DNA of 15,660 bases from Geobacter sp. GTDB lineage: Bacteria > Desulfobacterota > Desulfuromonadia > Geobacterales > Geobacteraceae. Shown in pieces: positions 1 to 5,942 of the stretch. Made by a program: the position numbers and the translations under genes. Where the stretch lies: assembly GCA_003499925.1 (NCBI GenBank), contig DNRQ01000192.1, forward strand, positions 1 to 15,660, written 5' to 3'. Each line of letters begins with the position of its first letter. Within the stretch, counting starts at the first letter, position 1. The notes beneath the pieces were generated by a model. It was given only the letters and a program-made list of their open reading frames with translations, did not search any database and had not been told where the DNA came from.

Positions 1-7
1 TCGCGCT

Positions 8-52
8 TAACTTAATGGCAGTGCCCCCCGCCCCCCCTTTTTCAAAGGGGGG
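8..52. repeat. C-rich intergenic repeat: 16-bp inverted-repeat copy plus hairpin
   Basis: Positions 8-23 (TAACTTAATGGCAGTG) recur exactly in inverted orientation at 1639-1654, on the other side of the M16 protease gene. Directly after it, 32-40 (CCCCCCTTT) pairs with 44-52 (AAAGGGGGG) around a 3-nt loop. No gene is seen in bases 1-65. Hairpins of this C/T-rich form are common dispersed intergenic elements in bacterial genomes. I cannot tell whether this one also terminates a gene lying left of the window. Confidence 0.6.
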
Positions 53-79
53 AGAGCTGTTTTAAGTGGAAGACAAGTG

Positions 80-125
80 GAAACAAGAAGGCCCGCCGGA
101 TCTCTCCGGCGGGCCTTCTTGTTTT
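80..125. terminator. Long bidirectional hairpin terminator after the M16 protease gene
   Basis: Bases 81-100 are the exact reverse complement of 105-124, a 20-bp stem closed by the 4-nt loop TCTC (101-104), and 80/125 can add a G-U pair. The stem core is GC-rich (GGCCCGCCGGA). A-rich and T-rich outer arms supply a partial U-tract in either direction. It lies about 95 bases beyond the stop of the minus-strand protease gene at 220 and is the most likely end of that transcript. A gene arriving from the left on the plus strand could use it too. Confidence 0.8.
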
Positions 126-157
126 CCGTTGTCCTCTTTTCATCCTTTTTCCCGACA

Positions 158-228
158 GACCTGCTACCTGGACCTGCTACCTGGACCTGCTACCTCGGCG
201 CTACCTCTCGGAAACCCTGCTACCTCGG
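158..228. repeat. 13-bp tandem repeat, three copies plus decayed copies
   Basis: Three head-to-tail copies of GACCTGCTACCT(G/C) occupy 158-170, 171-183 and 184-196. The first two are identical and the third differs in its last base. Two decayed copies sharing CTACCTC follow to about 228. The last one contains the TAG stop of the minus-strand protease gene at 220-222, so the array sits in the 3' untranslated region and sets the final codons. Units are too short and not separated by spacers, so this is not a CRISPR array. Confidence 0.7.
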
Positions 229-1494
229 CAGTCCCGGGCCTTCTCCCGGGCCGACGGATTCCACACGCGGCAACAGGTTCGACAATAAGGTTTGCGCCAT
301 GGAACGAACATCCTGGGCGCTGACCGCCGCAATTGCTTCCAGCGAAAGGGCGATAGGCTCAGGGGCACCGAGCAGTGAGGTGGTGTTCGAGATCCTGCGG
401 ACCTGGGTCTCGCAGTCGTCGATGGCCATCAACCTGTTGCAGCGAATCTGCTCCTTGGCGGCAGCAAGTACATCGTCCTTCACCAACTCGTCGCAAAACC
501 TCATCACTTCAGCATGGCAGACATCAACGGCTTCCTGGGCACGTTCGGCGCCGGTACCGGCATAAATCATCAGGCCGGCCGAGTCGGTGTAGGAAGAGAT
601 CATCGAGTAGACGGTATAGGCCAGGCTTCGGCGTTCCCTGACCTCGCGGAACAACCTGGAATTCATGCCGCTTCCCAGGATCTGGTTGAACACGGAGAGC
701 TCATGGCGGTGCTGGTTTCCGGCCGGTGGAATCGGATACCCCATGTAGAACAGGGTCTGCTCCATGGGTCGGTGGTAGTGCGCGTTCTCCGCGATGGAAA
801 GTTTCCAGCCCGGTTCGGGCTTCATTACCGGGAGGGTGCCGACCGGCAGACCTCGGAATAGGCGCTCGGCCTGGTCCACGATACGGTCATGCTCCACGTT
901 GCCGGCCACCGAAATGATGGTTGCGTTCGCCACATAATTGGAGAGTTTGTACTCCAGCAGACGATCGCGAGGAATCGAGGTGATCGTCTCCGCCGTACCG
1001 AGGATCGGTGCCCCGAGCGGATGCCCCTTCCAGAACCCCTGGTGAAACTGGTTGTAGATGAAACGGCTCGGCGTATCCTGGTTCATCAAGATTTCCTGCA
1101 GTACGACGCCACGCTCCTTCTCTACTTCCTTCGCAGGAAACGACGCATTCAGGAACATGTCGGCGAGAATATCGAAGGTCGGAGGGATCACCGACGCCAG
1201 GGAAATCGCGTAATAGAACACCTCTTCCTGGCTGGTATAGGCGTTAGCCCTGGCACCGAGGGTGTTGAAGTCGTCCATGACCTGATCAGCCGTCCGCGTG
1301 TTGGTGCCCTTGAACAGGAGATGCTCTATGAAGTGCGAGGCACCTCCGCAATCCGGCTGCTCGTTTCTCGTGCTGCTGTCGATCCGTATCCCGATTGCGG
1401 CGCTCTGCATGTTGGGGACATTCTGAGTAACCACCCGGACGCCGTTGGGAAGGGTGGTCATGTGAAGCTTCGGCATGGTATCAGCTACTGACAT
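220..1494 (-). CDS. M16 family zinc metallopeptidase (processing-protease-like)
   Basis: A 424-residue member of the M16 (pitrilysin / mitochondrial processing peptidase-like) family, which cleaves short peptides and protein segments in a clam-shell chamber. The inverted zinc motif HFIEH is at residues 54-58 inside GGASHFIEHLLFKGT. The third ligand is expected at Glu134 in VVLQEI, 76 residues after His58, the usual family spacing. The C-terminal half (about 210-400) is the inactive M16 domain. I chose the ATG at 1494 because AAGGAG lies 5 bases before it. A GTG five codons upstream overlaps that ribosome site and lacks one of its own. No signal peptide is seen, so it is probably cytoplasmic. 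It has its own promoter and terminator. In many bacteria this family sits beside pnp, which is not in this window. The physiological substrate is unknown. Confidence 0.93.
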   Translation of the reverse strand: MSVADTMPKLHMTTLPNGVRVVTQNVPNMQSAAIGIRIDSSTRNEQPDCGGASHFIEHLLFKGTNTRTADQVMDDFNTLGARANAYTSQEEVFYYAISLASVIPPTFDILADMFLNASFPAKEVEKERGVVLQEILMNQDTPSRFIYNQFHQGFWKGHPLGAPILGTAETITSIPRDRLLEYKLSNYVANATIISVAGNVEHDRIVDQAERLFRGLPVGTLPVMKPEPGWKLSIAENAHYHRPMEQTLFYMGYPIPPAGNQHRHELSVFNQILGSGMNSRLFREVRERRSLAYTVYSMISSYTDSAGLMIYAGTGAERAQEAVDVCHAEVMRFCDELVKDDVLAAAKEQIRCNRLMAIDDCETQVRRISNTTSLLGAPEPIALSLEAIAAVSAQDVRSMAQTLLSNLLPRVESVGPGEGPGLPR

Positions 1495-1553
1495 CGGTGC
1501 TCCTTGCACTTGTACATGTTTGCGAAGTAGATTTTTCGAAGGCTCTTCGGGAC

Positions 1554-1562
1554 ATTATACCA
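1554..1562 (-). promoter_or_regulatory. Extended -10 promoter of the M16 protease gene
   Basis: On the minus strand TGG-TATAAT is a perfect -10 hexamer (1554-1559) with the extended-10 TG (1561-1562). No good -35 is seen at the right distance, as is common for extended -10 promoters. Transcription should begin near 1547, giving a leader of about 50 bases. The leader contains a small hairpin, CGAAG-AGC-CTTCG (1537-1549), before the AAGGAG ribosome site. Confidence 0.65.
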
Positions 1563-1638
1563 ATTATCGGCCCTTAAAAGATGCTTAAAACATGCTCATC
1601 CGGAGTTGCAACCACGGACTTGCACCCTCCCCAGCCCC

Positions 1639-1654
1639 CACTGCCATTAAGTTA
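1639..1654. repeat. Second copy of the 16-bp inverted repeat bracketing the M16 gene
   Basis: CACTGCCATTAAGTTA is the exact reverse complement of 8-23. The two copies face each other across the protease gene, about 1.6 kb apart. Flanking bases differ: C-rich beside the left copy, and a CCTCCCC-type tract beside this one. Only the 16 bases are shared. The 1510-1851 gap otherwise holds the protease promoter, a REP-like palindrome and a nested hairpin, and no gene. Confidence 0.6.
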
Positions 1655-1686
1655 CCCGGTTGGCGCTGATCTTCAGTATCAAGGCA

Positions 1687-1727
1687 GACCGTAGACCGTA
1701 GGTCGGGTTAGCGCAGCGTAACCCGAC
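1687..1727. repeat. REP-like palindrome (GTAG foot, GTCGGGTTA stem)
   Basis: GTCGGGTTA (1702-1710) and TAACCCGAC (1719-1727) form a perfect 9-bp stem with an 8-base loop, GCGCAGCG. The stem is directly preceded by GTAG (1698-1701). A tetranucleotide GTAG foot next to an imperfect palindrome is the hallmark of REP elements mobilised by RAYT transposases. A 7-bp tandem repeat, GACCGTA twice, lies just before it (1687-1700). No transposase gene is in the window. Confidence 0.65.
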
Positions 1728-1773
1728 GCCACAGTGCCACCTCGACTGCAATATCCGTCATCTCATCGGGATG

Positions 1774-1832
1774 AAAATCCCCTCTCCCCTGGCTTGTCAG
1801 CCGTAGCCTTGGCGAAGGGCTGATGGGAGAGG
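1774..1832 (-). terminator. Nested hairpin, possible terminator of the radical SAM gene
   Basis: CCTCTCCC (1781-1788) pairs with GGGAGAGG (1825-1832). Inside it TCAGCC (1797-1802) pairs with GGCTGA (1818-1823). Read on the minus strand it lies about 20 bases after the radical SAM stop and is followed by a short run of four T (from AAAA at 1774-1777). That makes an intrinsic terminator possible but weak. The outer arms also resemble the C-rich hairpins found elsewhere in this window, so it may simply be a dispersed repeat. Confidence 0.45.
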
Positions 1833-1851
1833 CTAGGAAGAGGGGGGTGGC

Positions 1852-3435
1852 TTAAGACGGGCGGGACTTCTGAGAGTAGAAGGCTGCGGATTCCACTCCC
1901 TCGCGGCACTCCCTGGAGAATTCAATCAGGTGATGTCCAACCAGTCCGACATGGATGATCCCCTCGATATCTCCCCTCTTGAATGCGGGCTTCGCCAGCC
2001 TCCAAAAAGTCGAGCGGTATCTGCCACGAAGCCCGATTGTTACCACGATGTTGGCCAGGATACATATCCCTTTTTGAATATTCTTCAAAGACAGGCGAGC
2101 GCGGCTGTTAGGCACCGCGATCCGTTTGGGGTAGGTATGTTCCATCTGGTGCGCAAAACGCTGATAGAGAAAGTCGGGCTCATAGGCGGTGATGATGCAG
2201 CGTCGCCACTCTTTTATGAGCTGATCGTATGGGACCAGAAATTCGACGTTCGACTCTCTGGCCGGATCATCCGGAAGCAGGCGCCCCTCCTGTTCGAGCC
2301 TGCGCCAAAGGGGTGTCTTCGGTAGCGCGTACAGGAGGTTGATGGTGAGCATCGGCATCTGGGATACCCTGATGAACTCGAGGACCTGATCGCCTATGTC
2401 CGCGGGTTCGCCGTCGAGCCCCATGATTATTCCGGAGACCACCTCGATGCCGTAATCGTTGAAGGTTTTGATGGCATCGAGTATGGGAACCTTCAGGTTG
2501 TGGTGCTTGGCGATGGAGTGCAGCGCTTCAGGAGACGGGCTTTCGATGCCGCAAAAAACGGTGCAGAAGTAGGCTTCACGCATCATGGCGAGGATGTCCG
2601 GGCAAAGCGCCAGGTTCAGGGTTGCCTCGCAGGCGAACTCCACCGGATAACCGTTTCGTTTCTGCCACTCTATTATGTGGGGCAACAGTTCAACGATCGC
2701 CTTCTGGTCGGAGACGAAATTATCATCCACGAAATAGACAGCACCCGGGTTTCCGGAGTTGAGCATGGCGTCCAGTTCCAGCAACACCTGCTCCGGCGAT
2801 TTGTGCCGCGGAATACGGCCGTAGAGTTCGGGGATGTCGCAGAAGTCGCAACGGTACGGACAGCCGCTGGAAAACTGGATGTTCGCCAGCAGGTAATCGT
2901 AGAGGTTCACCAAATGGTAGGCCGGAGTGGGAAAGCTGCGGAAACAAAGCCGCTCCGACGTCTCCAGTCTAACCTGCTCCACAGGCCTGGCGCGGTGCTC
3001 GTCGAGGTAGGCGATCATCCGGTCGGTGGCATCGCCCAGCTCCCCCATGTGGAGGATGTCGAAATCGGGGTATTGCTCGGGAACGGCGGAGACCGAAGGC
3101 CCTCCGAGAACGGTTATCTTTCCCTCCTGGTGCGCCAGGTCGTTGATGCGGTTCATCTGAGGGCGCTGGATATGCATGCCGCTCACCAGGACCGCATCAG
3201 CCCAGGCGTAATCCTCTCTTCGGGCGCGCCTGATGTTTTCGTCAATAAAGCGCACCTCCCACTCCTTTGGGAGGTAGGAGGCGATCAGCAGGATTCCCTG
3301 GGGTGGCATGAACGCCTTCACGCCCGGGATGAAGGGATAGGCGAAATGAAGCGTGCCGAAAGATCGGCTGTACTCAGGGAAAACGCACAGAATACGGCGA
3401 CGGCTGCGGGGTGTGTAGGTCCCGGGAGAAATCAC
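1852..3435 (-). CDS. B12-binding radical SAM protein, DUF4070 / HpnP-like
   Basis: A 527-residue cobalamin-binding radical SAM enzyme. Residues about 14-145 form the B12-binding Rossmann domain, with MPPQGILLIASYLP and VLGGPSVSAVPEQYPDFD. The usual DxHxxG cobalamin-histidine motif is not visible, as in other members of this subgroup. The radical SAM cluster motif is CPYRCDFC (Cys192, Cys196, Cys199). Residues about 370-500 match the DUF4070 region. Overall layout and the N-terminal motifs resemble HpnP, the hopanoid C-2 methylase, but paralogues with other substrates are common and no hopanoid genes are nearby, so the substrate is not assigned. The start is GTG at 3435, overlapping the P460 stop as GTGA. 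No strong ribosome site precedes it and the first in-frame ATG would remove the B12 domain, so translational coupling to the cytochrome gene is likely. Confidence 0.88.
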   Translation of the reverse strand: MISPGTYTPRSRRRILCVFPEYSRSFGTLHFAYPFIPGVKAFMPPQGILLIASYLPKEWEVRFIDENIRRARREDYAWADAVLVSGMHIQRPQMNRINDLAHQEGKITVLGGPSVSAVPEQYPDFDILHMGELGDATDRMIAYLDEHRARPVEQVRLETSERLCFRSFPTPAYHLVNLYDYLLANIQFSSGCPYRCDFCDIPELYGRIPRHKSPEQVLLELDAMLNSGNPGAVYFVDDNFVSDQKAIVELLPHIIEWQKRNGYPVEFACEATLNLALCPDILAMMREAYFCTVFCGIESPSPEALHSIAKHHNLKVPILDAIKTFNDYGIEVVSGIIMGLDGEPADIGDQVLEFIRVSQMPMLTINLLYALPKTPLWRRLEQEGRLLPDDPARESNVEFLVPYDQLIKEWRRCIITAYEPDFLYQRFAHQMEHTYPKRIAVPNSRARLSLKNIQKGICILANIVVTIGLRGRYRSTFWRLAKPAFKRGDIEGIIHVGLVGHHLIEFSRECREGVESAAFYSQKSRPS

Positions 3436-3905
3436 TTAAAGTCCGCGTATTTCGAGATGACGTAATCGGTGTCCTTGGCATCTCTAAGATGGCATCCGAA
3501 GCAGTCTTTGGCGGGATCAAGTCCGGAGAGTTTGCCATCGGGGCTAAAGCCGGCAAACTGCCAGCCTCCGGTTTCCTTCTGCTTGTTGTCCTTCTTCATC
3601 AGGACGATCATGTTCTTCTTCCCTTGCACCGGCTTCCCGCCTTCGTCCTTGATGGTGTAGTTCACCGCCACGAACCGGCTCCCTTCGGGGTAGACGCCGC
3701 CGGACTTATAGGTCTTCATCGCCTTCTTGTCGACATAGATGTAATGGATGCCGTAAAACAGCGATTTCTTGTCGGTTTCAACCCTCGGCTTGCTCTTTTG
3801 CCACTTCTCGTAACCTTTGGGGAGGGAAACCTTGTCAGCGGCCGACGCAGCTCCGGCGGCACCAATAACAGCCGCCAGTGCAAAAAAGATAGCTGTCTTC
3901 TTCAT
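3432..3905 (-). CDS. Cytochrome P460 family protein, periplasmic c-type
   Basis: A 157-residue exported haem protein. A signal peptide covers about 1-23 (MKKTAIFFALAA, cleavage near AASAA-DK). The mature protein has the P460-family layout, and the c-type haem motif CFGCH sits at residues 135-139 near the C-terminus. P460 proteins have a haem cross-linked to a lysine and oxidise hydroxylamine; close relatives (cytochrome c'-beta) bind nitric oxide. Several lysines are available (for example near KAMKTYKSGG), but I cannot say which, if any, cross-links. GGAGG lies 5 bases before the ATG. The stop overlaps the radical SAM start by 4 bases, and the MNT antitoxin gene ends 32 bases upstream. The family call is firm; the reaction is not known. 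Confidence 0.88.
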   Translation of the reverse strand: MKKTAIFFALAAVIGAAGAASAADKVSLPKGYEKWQKSKPRVETDKKSLFYGIHYIYVDKKAMKTYKSGGVYPEGSRFVAVNYTIKDEGGKPVQGKKNMIVLMKKDNKQKETGGWQFAGFSPDGKLSGLDPAKDCFGCHLRDAKDTDYVISKYADFK

Positions 3906-3937
3906 ATGATCCTCCGTTTACCTGTTAGTTCGTGACT

Positions 3938-4276
3938 TCACGCACGCTCCACTGATGAGTCGTAAAAAGTCACAGCTACCCGCTTGATATGATTGATCAA
4001 ATCTACATCATTTATCTTGTGAAGCAATGAGAGATCGATCTTGTAAGGGAGCAAAAGGTCATCCAACTCAGTCTCGATCTTCATTAGCTGTGAGAGTGTG
4101 ACGCCCTCCCCTTTGATGGTCAGATCGATATCCGAACCATGGCGATAGTTGCCTTTGGCGCGCGAACCATAGAGAATCACTTGCTCAATCTGCGGGTGGC
4201 CGGCAAAGATTGCATTAATTCGCTCAATGGTGCTTTCTTTCAACCCGAATTTAGAAGGACCAGCATCATTTCGCAT
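3938..4276 (-). CDS. MNT-type nucleotidyltransferase antitoxin (HI0073-like)
   Basis: A 112-residue minimal nucleotidyltransferase of the DNA polymerase beta superfamily. The active-site signature is GSRAKG (37-42) followed by GSDIDL (47-52), giving catalytic Asp49 and Asp51. The third acidic residue is probably Asp81 in YKIDLSLL. In characterised HEPN/MNT pairs this protein is the antitoxin and silences the HEPN toxin by adding AMP to a tyrosine. The ATG at 4276 overlaps the HEPN reading frame by 11 bases, so the two are translated together. The toxin-first order matches the HI0074-HI0073 arrangement. All catalytic residues are present and the gene appears intact. Confidence 0.9.
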   Translation of the reverse strand: MRNDAGPSKFGLKESTIERINAIFAGHPQIEQVILYGSRAKGNYRHGSDIDLTIKGEGVTLSQLMKIETELDDLLLPYKIDLSLLHKINDVDLINHIKRVAVTFYDSSVERA

Positions 4277-4685
4277 CTATCAAGTCCTGCACTCTGGAAT
4301 GGAATTGCTGGAAAAGGTGAAAATACTCAGAAATCACTTTTTCTGATATTTCATCGGCTATTTCTTCATTGTAGGTGTGAGAGGTCATATTACGGCTCTT
4401 GATCATTTCCATCCAGCCTTCGCCGTCAGTAACCATGTTTCGTTGAAAGGCCTCGCGGGTCGCATCCCGTGAACCCATTATCGACGTGTTACCCTGGTAT
4501 TCGAAGTAATCCTTCATGACATTCCAAGCCAATTCGTGAGTTAATTCAAAGGCTTTGATCAGGCCTTGCTGCTCGATATCTGACAGCGGTCGCTGTTGGC
4601 TGAGTTCGACACCCTTTGTCAACTGAAGCAGGGCCTTCTGGAAATATTTAAACCGCTGCTGCCAACGGACATCCTGATCGGGCAT
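4266..4685 (-). CDS. HEPN toxin, HI0074 family (nucleotidyltransferase substrate-binding protein)
   Basis: A 139-residue all-helical HEPN-domain protein. The family opening QDVRWQQRFKYF is at 4-15. The key motif RNMTSHTY at 98-105 fits R-X4-H-X-Y exactly: Arg98 and His103 are the RNase pair, and Tyr105 is the residue that the partner MNT enzyme would modify. HEPN toxins of this type cleave RNA when released. I place the start at the ATG at 4685, which has GGAG 6 bases upstream and gives the usual family N-terminus. The longer frame to 4709 begins inside a palindromic repeat and lacks a ribosome site. The gene leads a minus-strand run that continues with the antitoxin, P460 and radical SAM genes. 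The leader contains a REP-like inverted pair. Confidence 0.9.
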   Translation of the reverse strand: MPDQDVRWQQRFKYFQKALLQLTKGVELSQQRPLSDIEQQGLIKAFELTHELAWNVMKDYFEYQGNTSIMGSRDATREAFQRNMVTDGEGWMEMIKSRNMTSHTYNEEIADEISEKVISEYFHLFQQFHSRVQDLIDAK

Positions 4686-4707
4686 GGGCATCTCCAATAG
4701 AACGGTC

Positions 4708-4769
4708 ATCGCGGCAGGAACCCGCTCCTACAACTGCATCCACTACAGGAGCGGCATTCTTGCCGCGAT
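4708..4769. repeat. Inverted pair of REP-like elements (BIME-like)
   Basis: Bases 4709-4731, read on the minus strand, give GTAGGAGCGGGTTCCTGCC followed by GCGA. Bases 4744-4768 on the plus strand give a near-identical copy, ACAGGAGCGGCATTCTTGCC then GCGA. The two face each other across a 12-base spacer and can fold into one long imperfect hairpin. The same family appears twice as direct copies at 13187-13243. The pair fills most of the gap between the CruF-like gene and the HEPN gene, so it probably lies in the HEPN leader or promoter region. Confidence 0.75.
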
Positions 4770-4820
4770 ATTATCATGAGCAGCCGCGAGGCGACCTGTC
4801 CATGGCACCTCTCCCGCATC

Positions 4821-5708
4821 TCAGGAATTATGATGGCTGGAGCGGGCCGAACCTGCCGACGCAGCGGGCGACCACGGGAAATCGGTCAGGTGAGCTGCGA
4901 GTTCATCCTTGTGGTAGCGGTTTATCCTGTTGAACAGCAGCACCGCGGCCATTACCACCGGCAGGGTGAAGATGAAAAAACCGGTAAGCGCCATCAGCTT
5001 TTCCCCGATGTAGACGGTGACGGACAGGTTGAAGGCGACCACACAGAGATAGAGAAACGGTGCGTACAGGCAGCGTAAGGGTGCCGCGGCCACGCCGGCA
5101 GGTTTATCCCTTCCGCCGACGAAGCGGTCGATAAGTTGCAGGGCGCCGATCAGAAGCGCGCTCACCAGCAGCCAGCCGAGATAGTTGGCAATCGGCACGC
5201 CGAAATGCGTCCCCACCTCGGAATAGCCATAGATCCTCCCCAGAAACCACCTGTTCCCCTGCAGCGCCACAGGGTCCGTGACGATATCGAGAAAAACCTG
5301 GAACAGCGAGCCCAGGAGCAGCGCCGAAAAGGAGCGTCTCAAGCGCCCGGTCTCGAGCAAAACCAGGTCCCCTTTGATTTTCTTCACCGGAGAAAGCACC
5401 AGCAGCGCAGTGGCATAGCTGCAGTAGGAGAGAAAAACGAAGGAAAGGGAATCGAAAAACGGGACCCCGGCCACCCAGAGCTCCTGGTTCCGGGTCGTCT
5501 CGACATAGTAATACCAGCCGTAGGGAAAACCGTTGTTGATGGAGGAATATTCAGAGGCGAATGCGATCAAGTAACCGACTATGGTGAACCAGACCGTCTT
5601 CCTGCAGCCGAGGTGCAGCACGGCGGTCACCAGGTAGCCCGCAAAAAAGGCGAACACGTAGGGCCGCATGGTGATCGTCCCGAGAGCTATGTCAAGAAAG
5701 TCCGACAT
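4821..5708 (-). CDS. CruF-like / DUF422 carotenoid-biosynthesis family membrane protein
   Basis: A 295-residue polytopic membrane protein with about seven predicted hydrophobic segments. Family-type motifs are ASEYSS (51-56), FPYGWYYY (61-68), FFDSLSFVFLSY, DPVALQ (135-140) and GVPIANYLGW (160-169). CruF hydrates bisanhydrobacterioruberin-type carotenoids in haloarchaea and Deinococcus. Many bacterial members have no proven reaction, and no other carotenoid gene is visible here, so only the family is assigned. The ATG at 5708 is chosen because AGGAAGGA lies 10 bases upstream. The reading frame runs open to 5810, but that extension translates a palindromic repeat. The gene stands alone between two lipid/TA blocks: 234 bases separate it from the mlaD stop and 135 from the HEPN start. 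Confidence 0.8.
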   Translation of the reverse strand: MSDFLDIALGTITMRPYVFAFFAGYLVTAVLHLGCRKTVWFTIVGYLIAFASEYSSINNGFPYGWYYYVETTRNQELWVAGVPFFDSLSFVFLSYCSYATALLVLSPVKKIKGDLVLLETGRLRRSFSALLLGSLFQVFLDIVTDPVALQGNRWFLGRIYGYSEVGTHFGVPIANYLGWLLVSALLIGALQLIDRFVGGRDKPAGVAAAPLRCLYAPFLYLCVVAFNLSVTVYIGEKLMALTGFFIFTLPVVMAAVLLFNRINRYHKDELAAHLTDFPWSPAASAGSARSSHHNS

Positions 5709-5726
5709 CAGGCAAGAATCCTTCCT

Positions 5727-5747
5727 GTAGGGTGGGCCGCGCCCACC
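5727..5747. repeat. REP-like palindrome (GTAG foot, GGTGGGC stem)
   Basis: GTAG (5727-5730) is followed by GGTGGGC (5731-5737), loop CGC and GCCCACC (5741-5747), a perfect 7-bp stem. It is a different sequence family from those at 1687 and 4708 but has the same GTAG-foot design. It lies just upstream of the CruF-like start, in its leader or promoter region. Confidence 0.6.
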
Positions 5748-5880
5748 AAAACGATGAATCCTCCCCTTGAAGGGATTGCGCAGAAAAGTAACCCTTTGGC
5801 AAAGGGGCATTTAGGCAGCATTGTCCGATTAGGAAATTGCTACGTGAAGCCACTCAACCTATTTCGCCATTTTTCAACAC

Positions 5881-5905
5881 TCCCTCTCCCGAGGGGAGAG
5901 GGGGA
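5881..5905. repeat. C/T-rich hairpin between the mlaD stop and the CruF-like gene
   Basis: CCCTCTCCC (5882-5890) pairs with GGGAGAGGG (5894-5902) around a 3-base loop. On the minus strand it is about 40 bases beyond the mlaD stop, but no run of T follows it, so it is a poor intrinsic terminator. It resembles the outer arms at 1781-1832 and the partial hairpin at the window's right edge, which points to a dispersed repeat. Confidence 0.5.
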
Positions 5906-5942
5906 AGTTGAAACTGAGTAGAATAAGGTAAAAAAGGTATTC

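Noticed and set aside
158..228. Possible CRISPR array
   Set aside because: Repeats are 13 bp, directly adjacent with no spacers, and no cas gene is present.
1495..1509. Upstream GTG start for the M16 protease
   Set aside because: It contains the AAGGAG that serves the ATG at 1494 and has no ribosome site of its own.
2500..3465. Long plus-strand open frame (321 codons) opposite the radical SAM gene
   Set aside because: It is a shadow of the minus-strand gene: no recognisable domain, unusual composition, and the opposite frame has clear B12 and CxxxCxxC motifs.
4686..4709. Longer N-terminus for the HEPN toxin
   Set aside because: Begins in a REP-like repeat and lacks a ribosome site, whereas the ATG at 4685 has GGAG and a family-like N-terminus.
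5709..5810. 34-residue N-terminal extension of the CruF-like protein
   Set aside because: It translates a GTAG-foot palindrome, and the ATG at 5708 has a purine-rich ribosome site.
5881..5905. Terminator of mlaD
   Set aside because: Good hairpin but no T-run follows on the minus strand. Better explained as a dispersed C/T-rich repeat.
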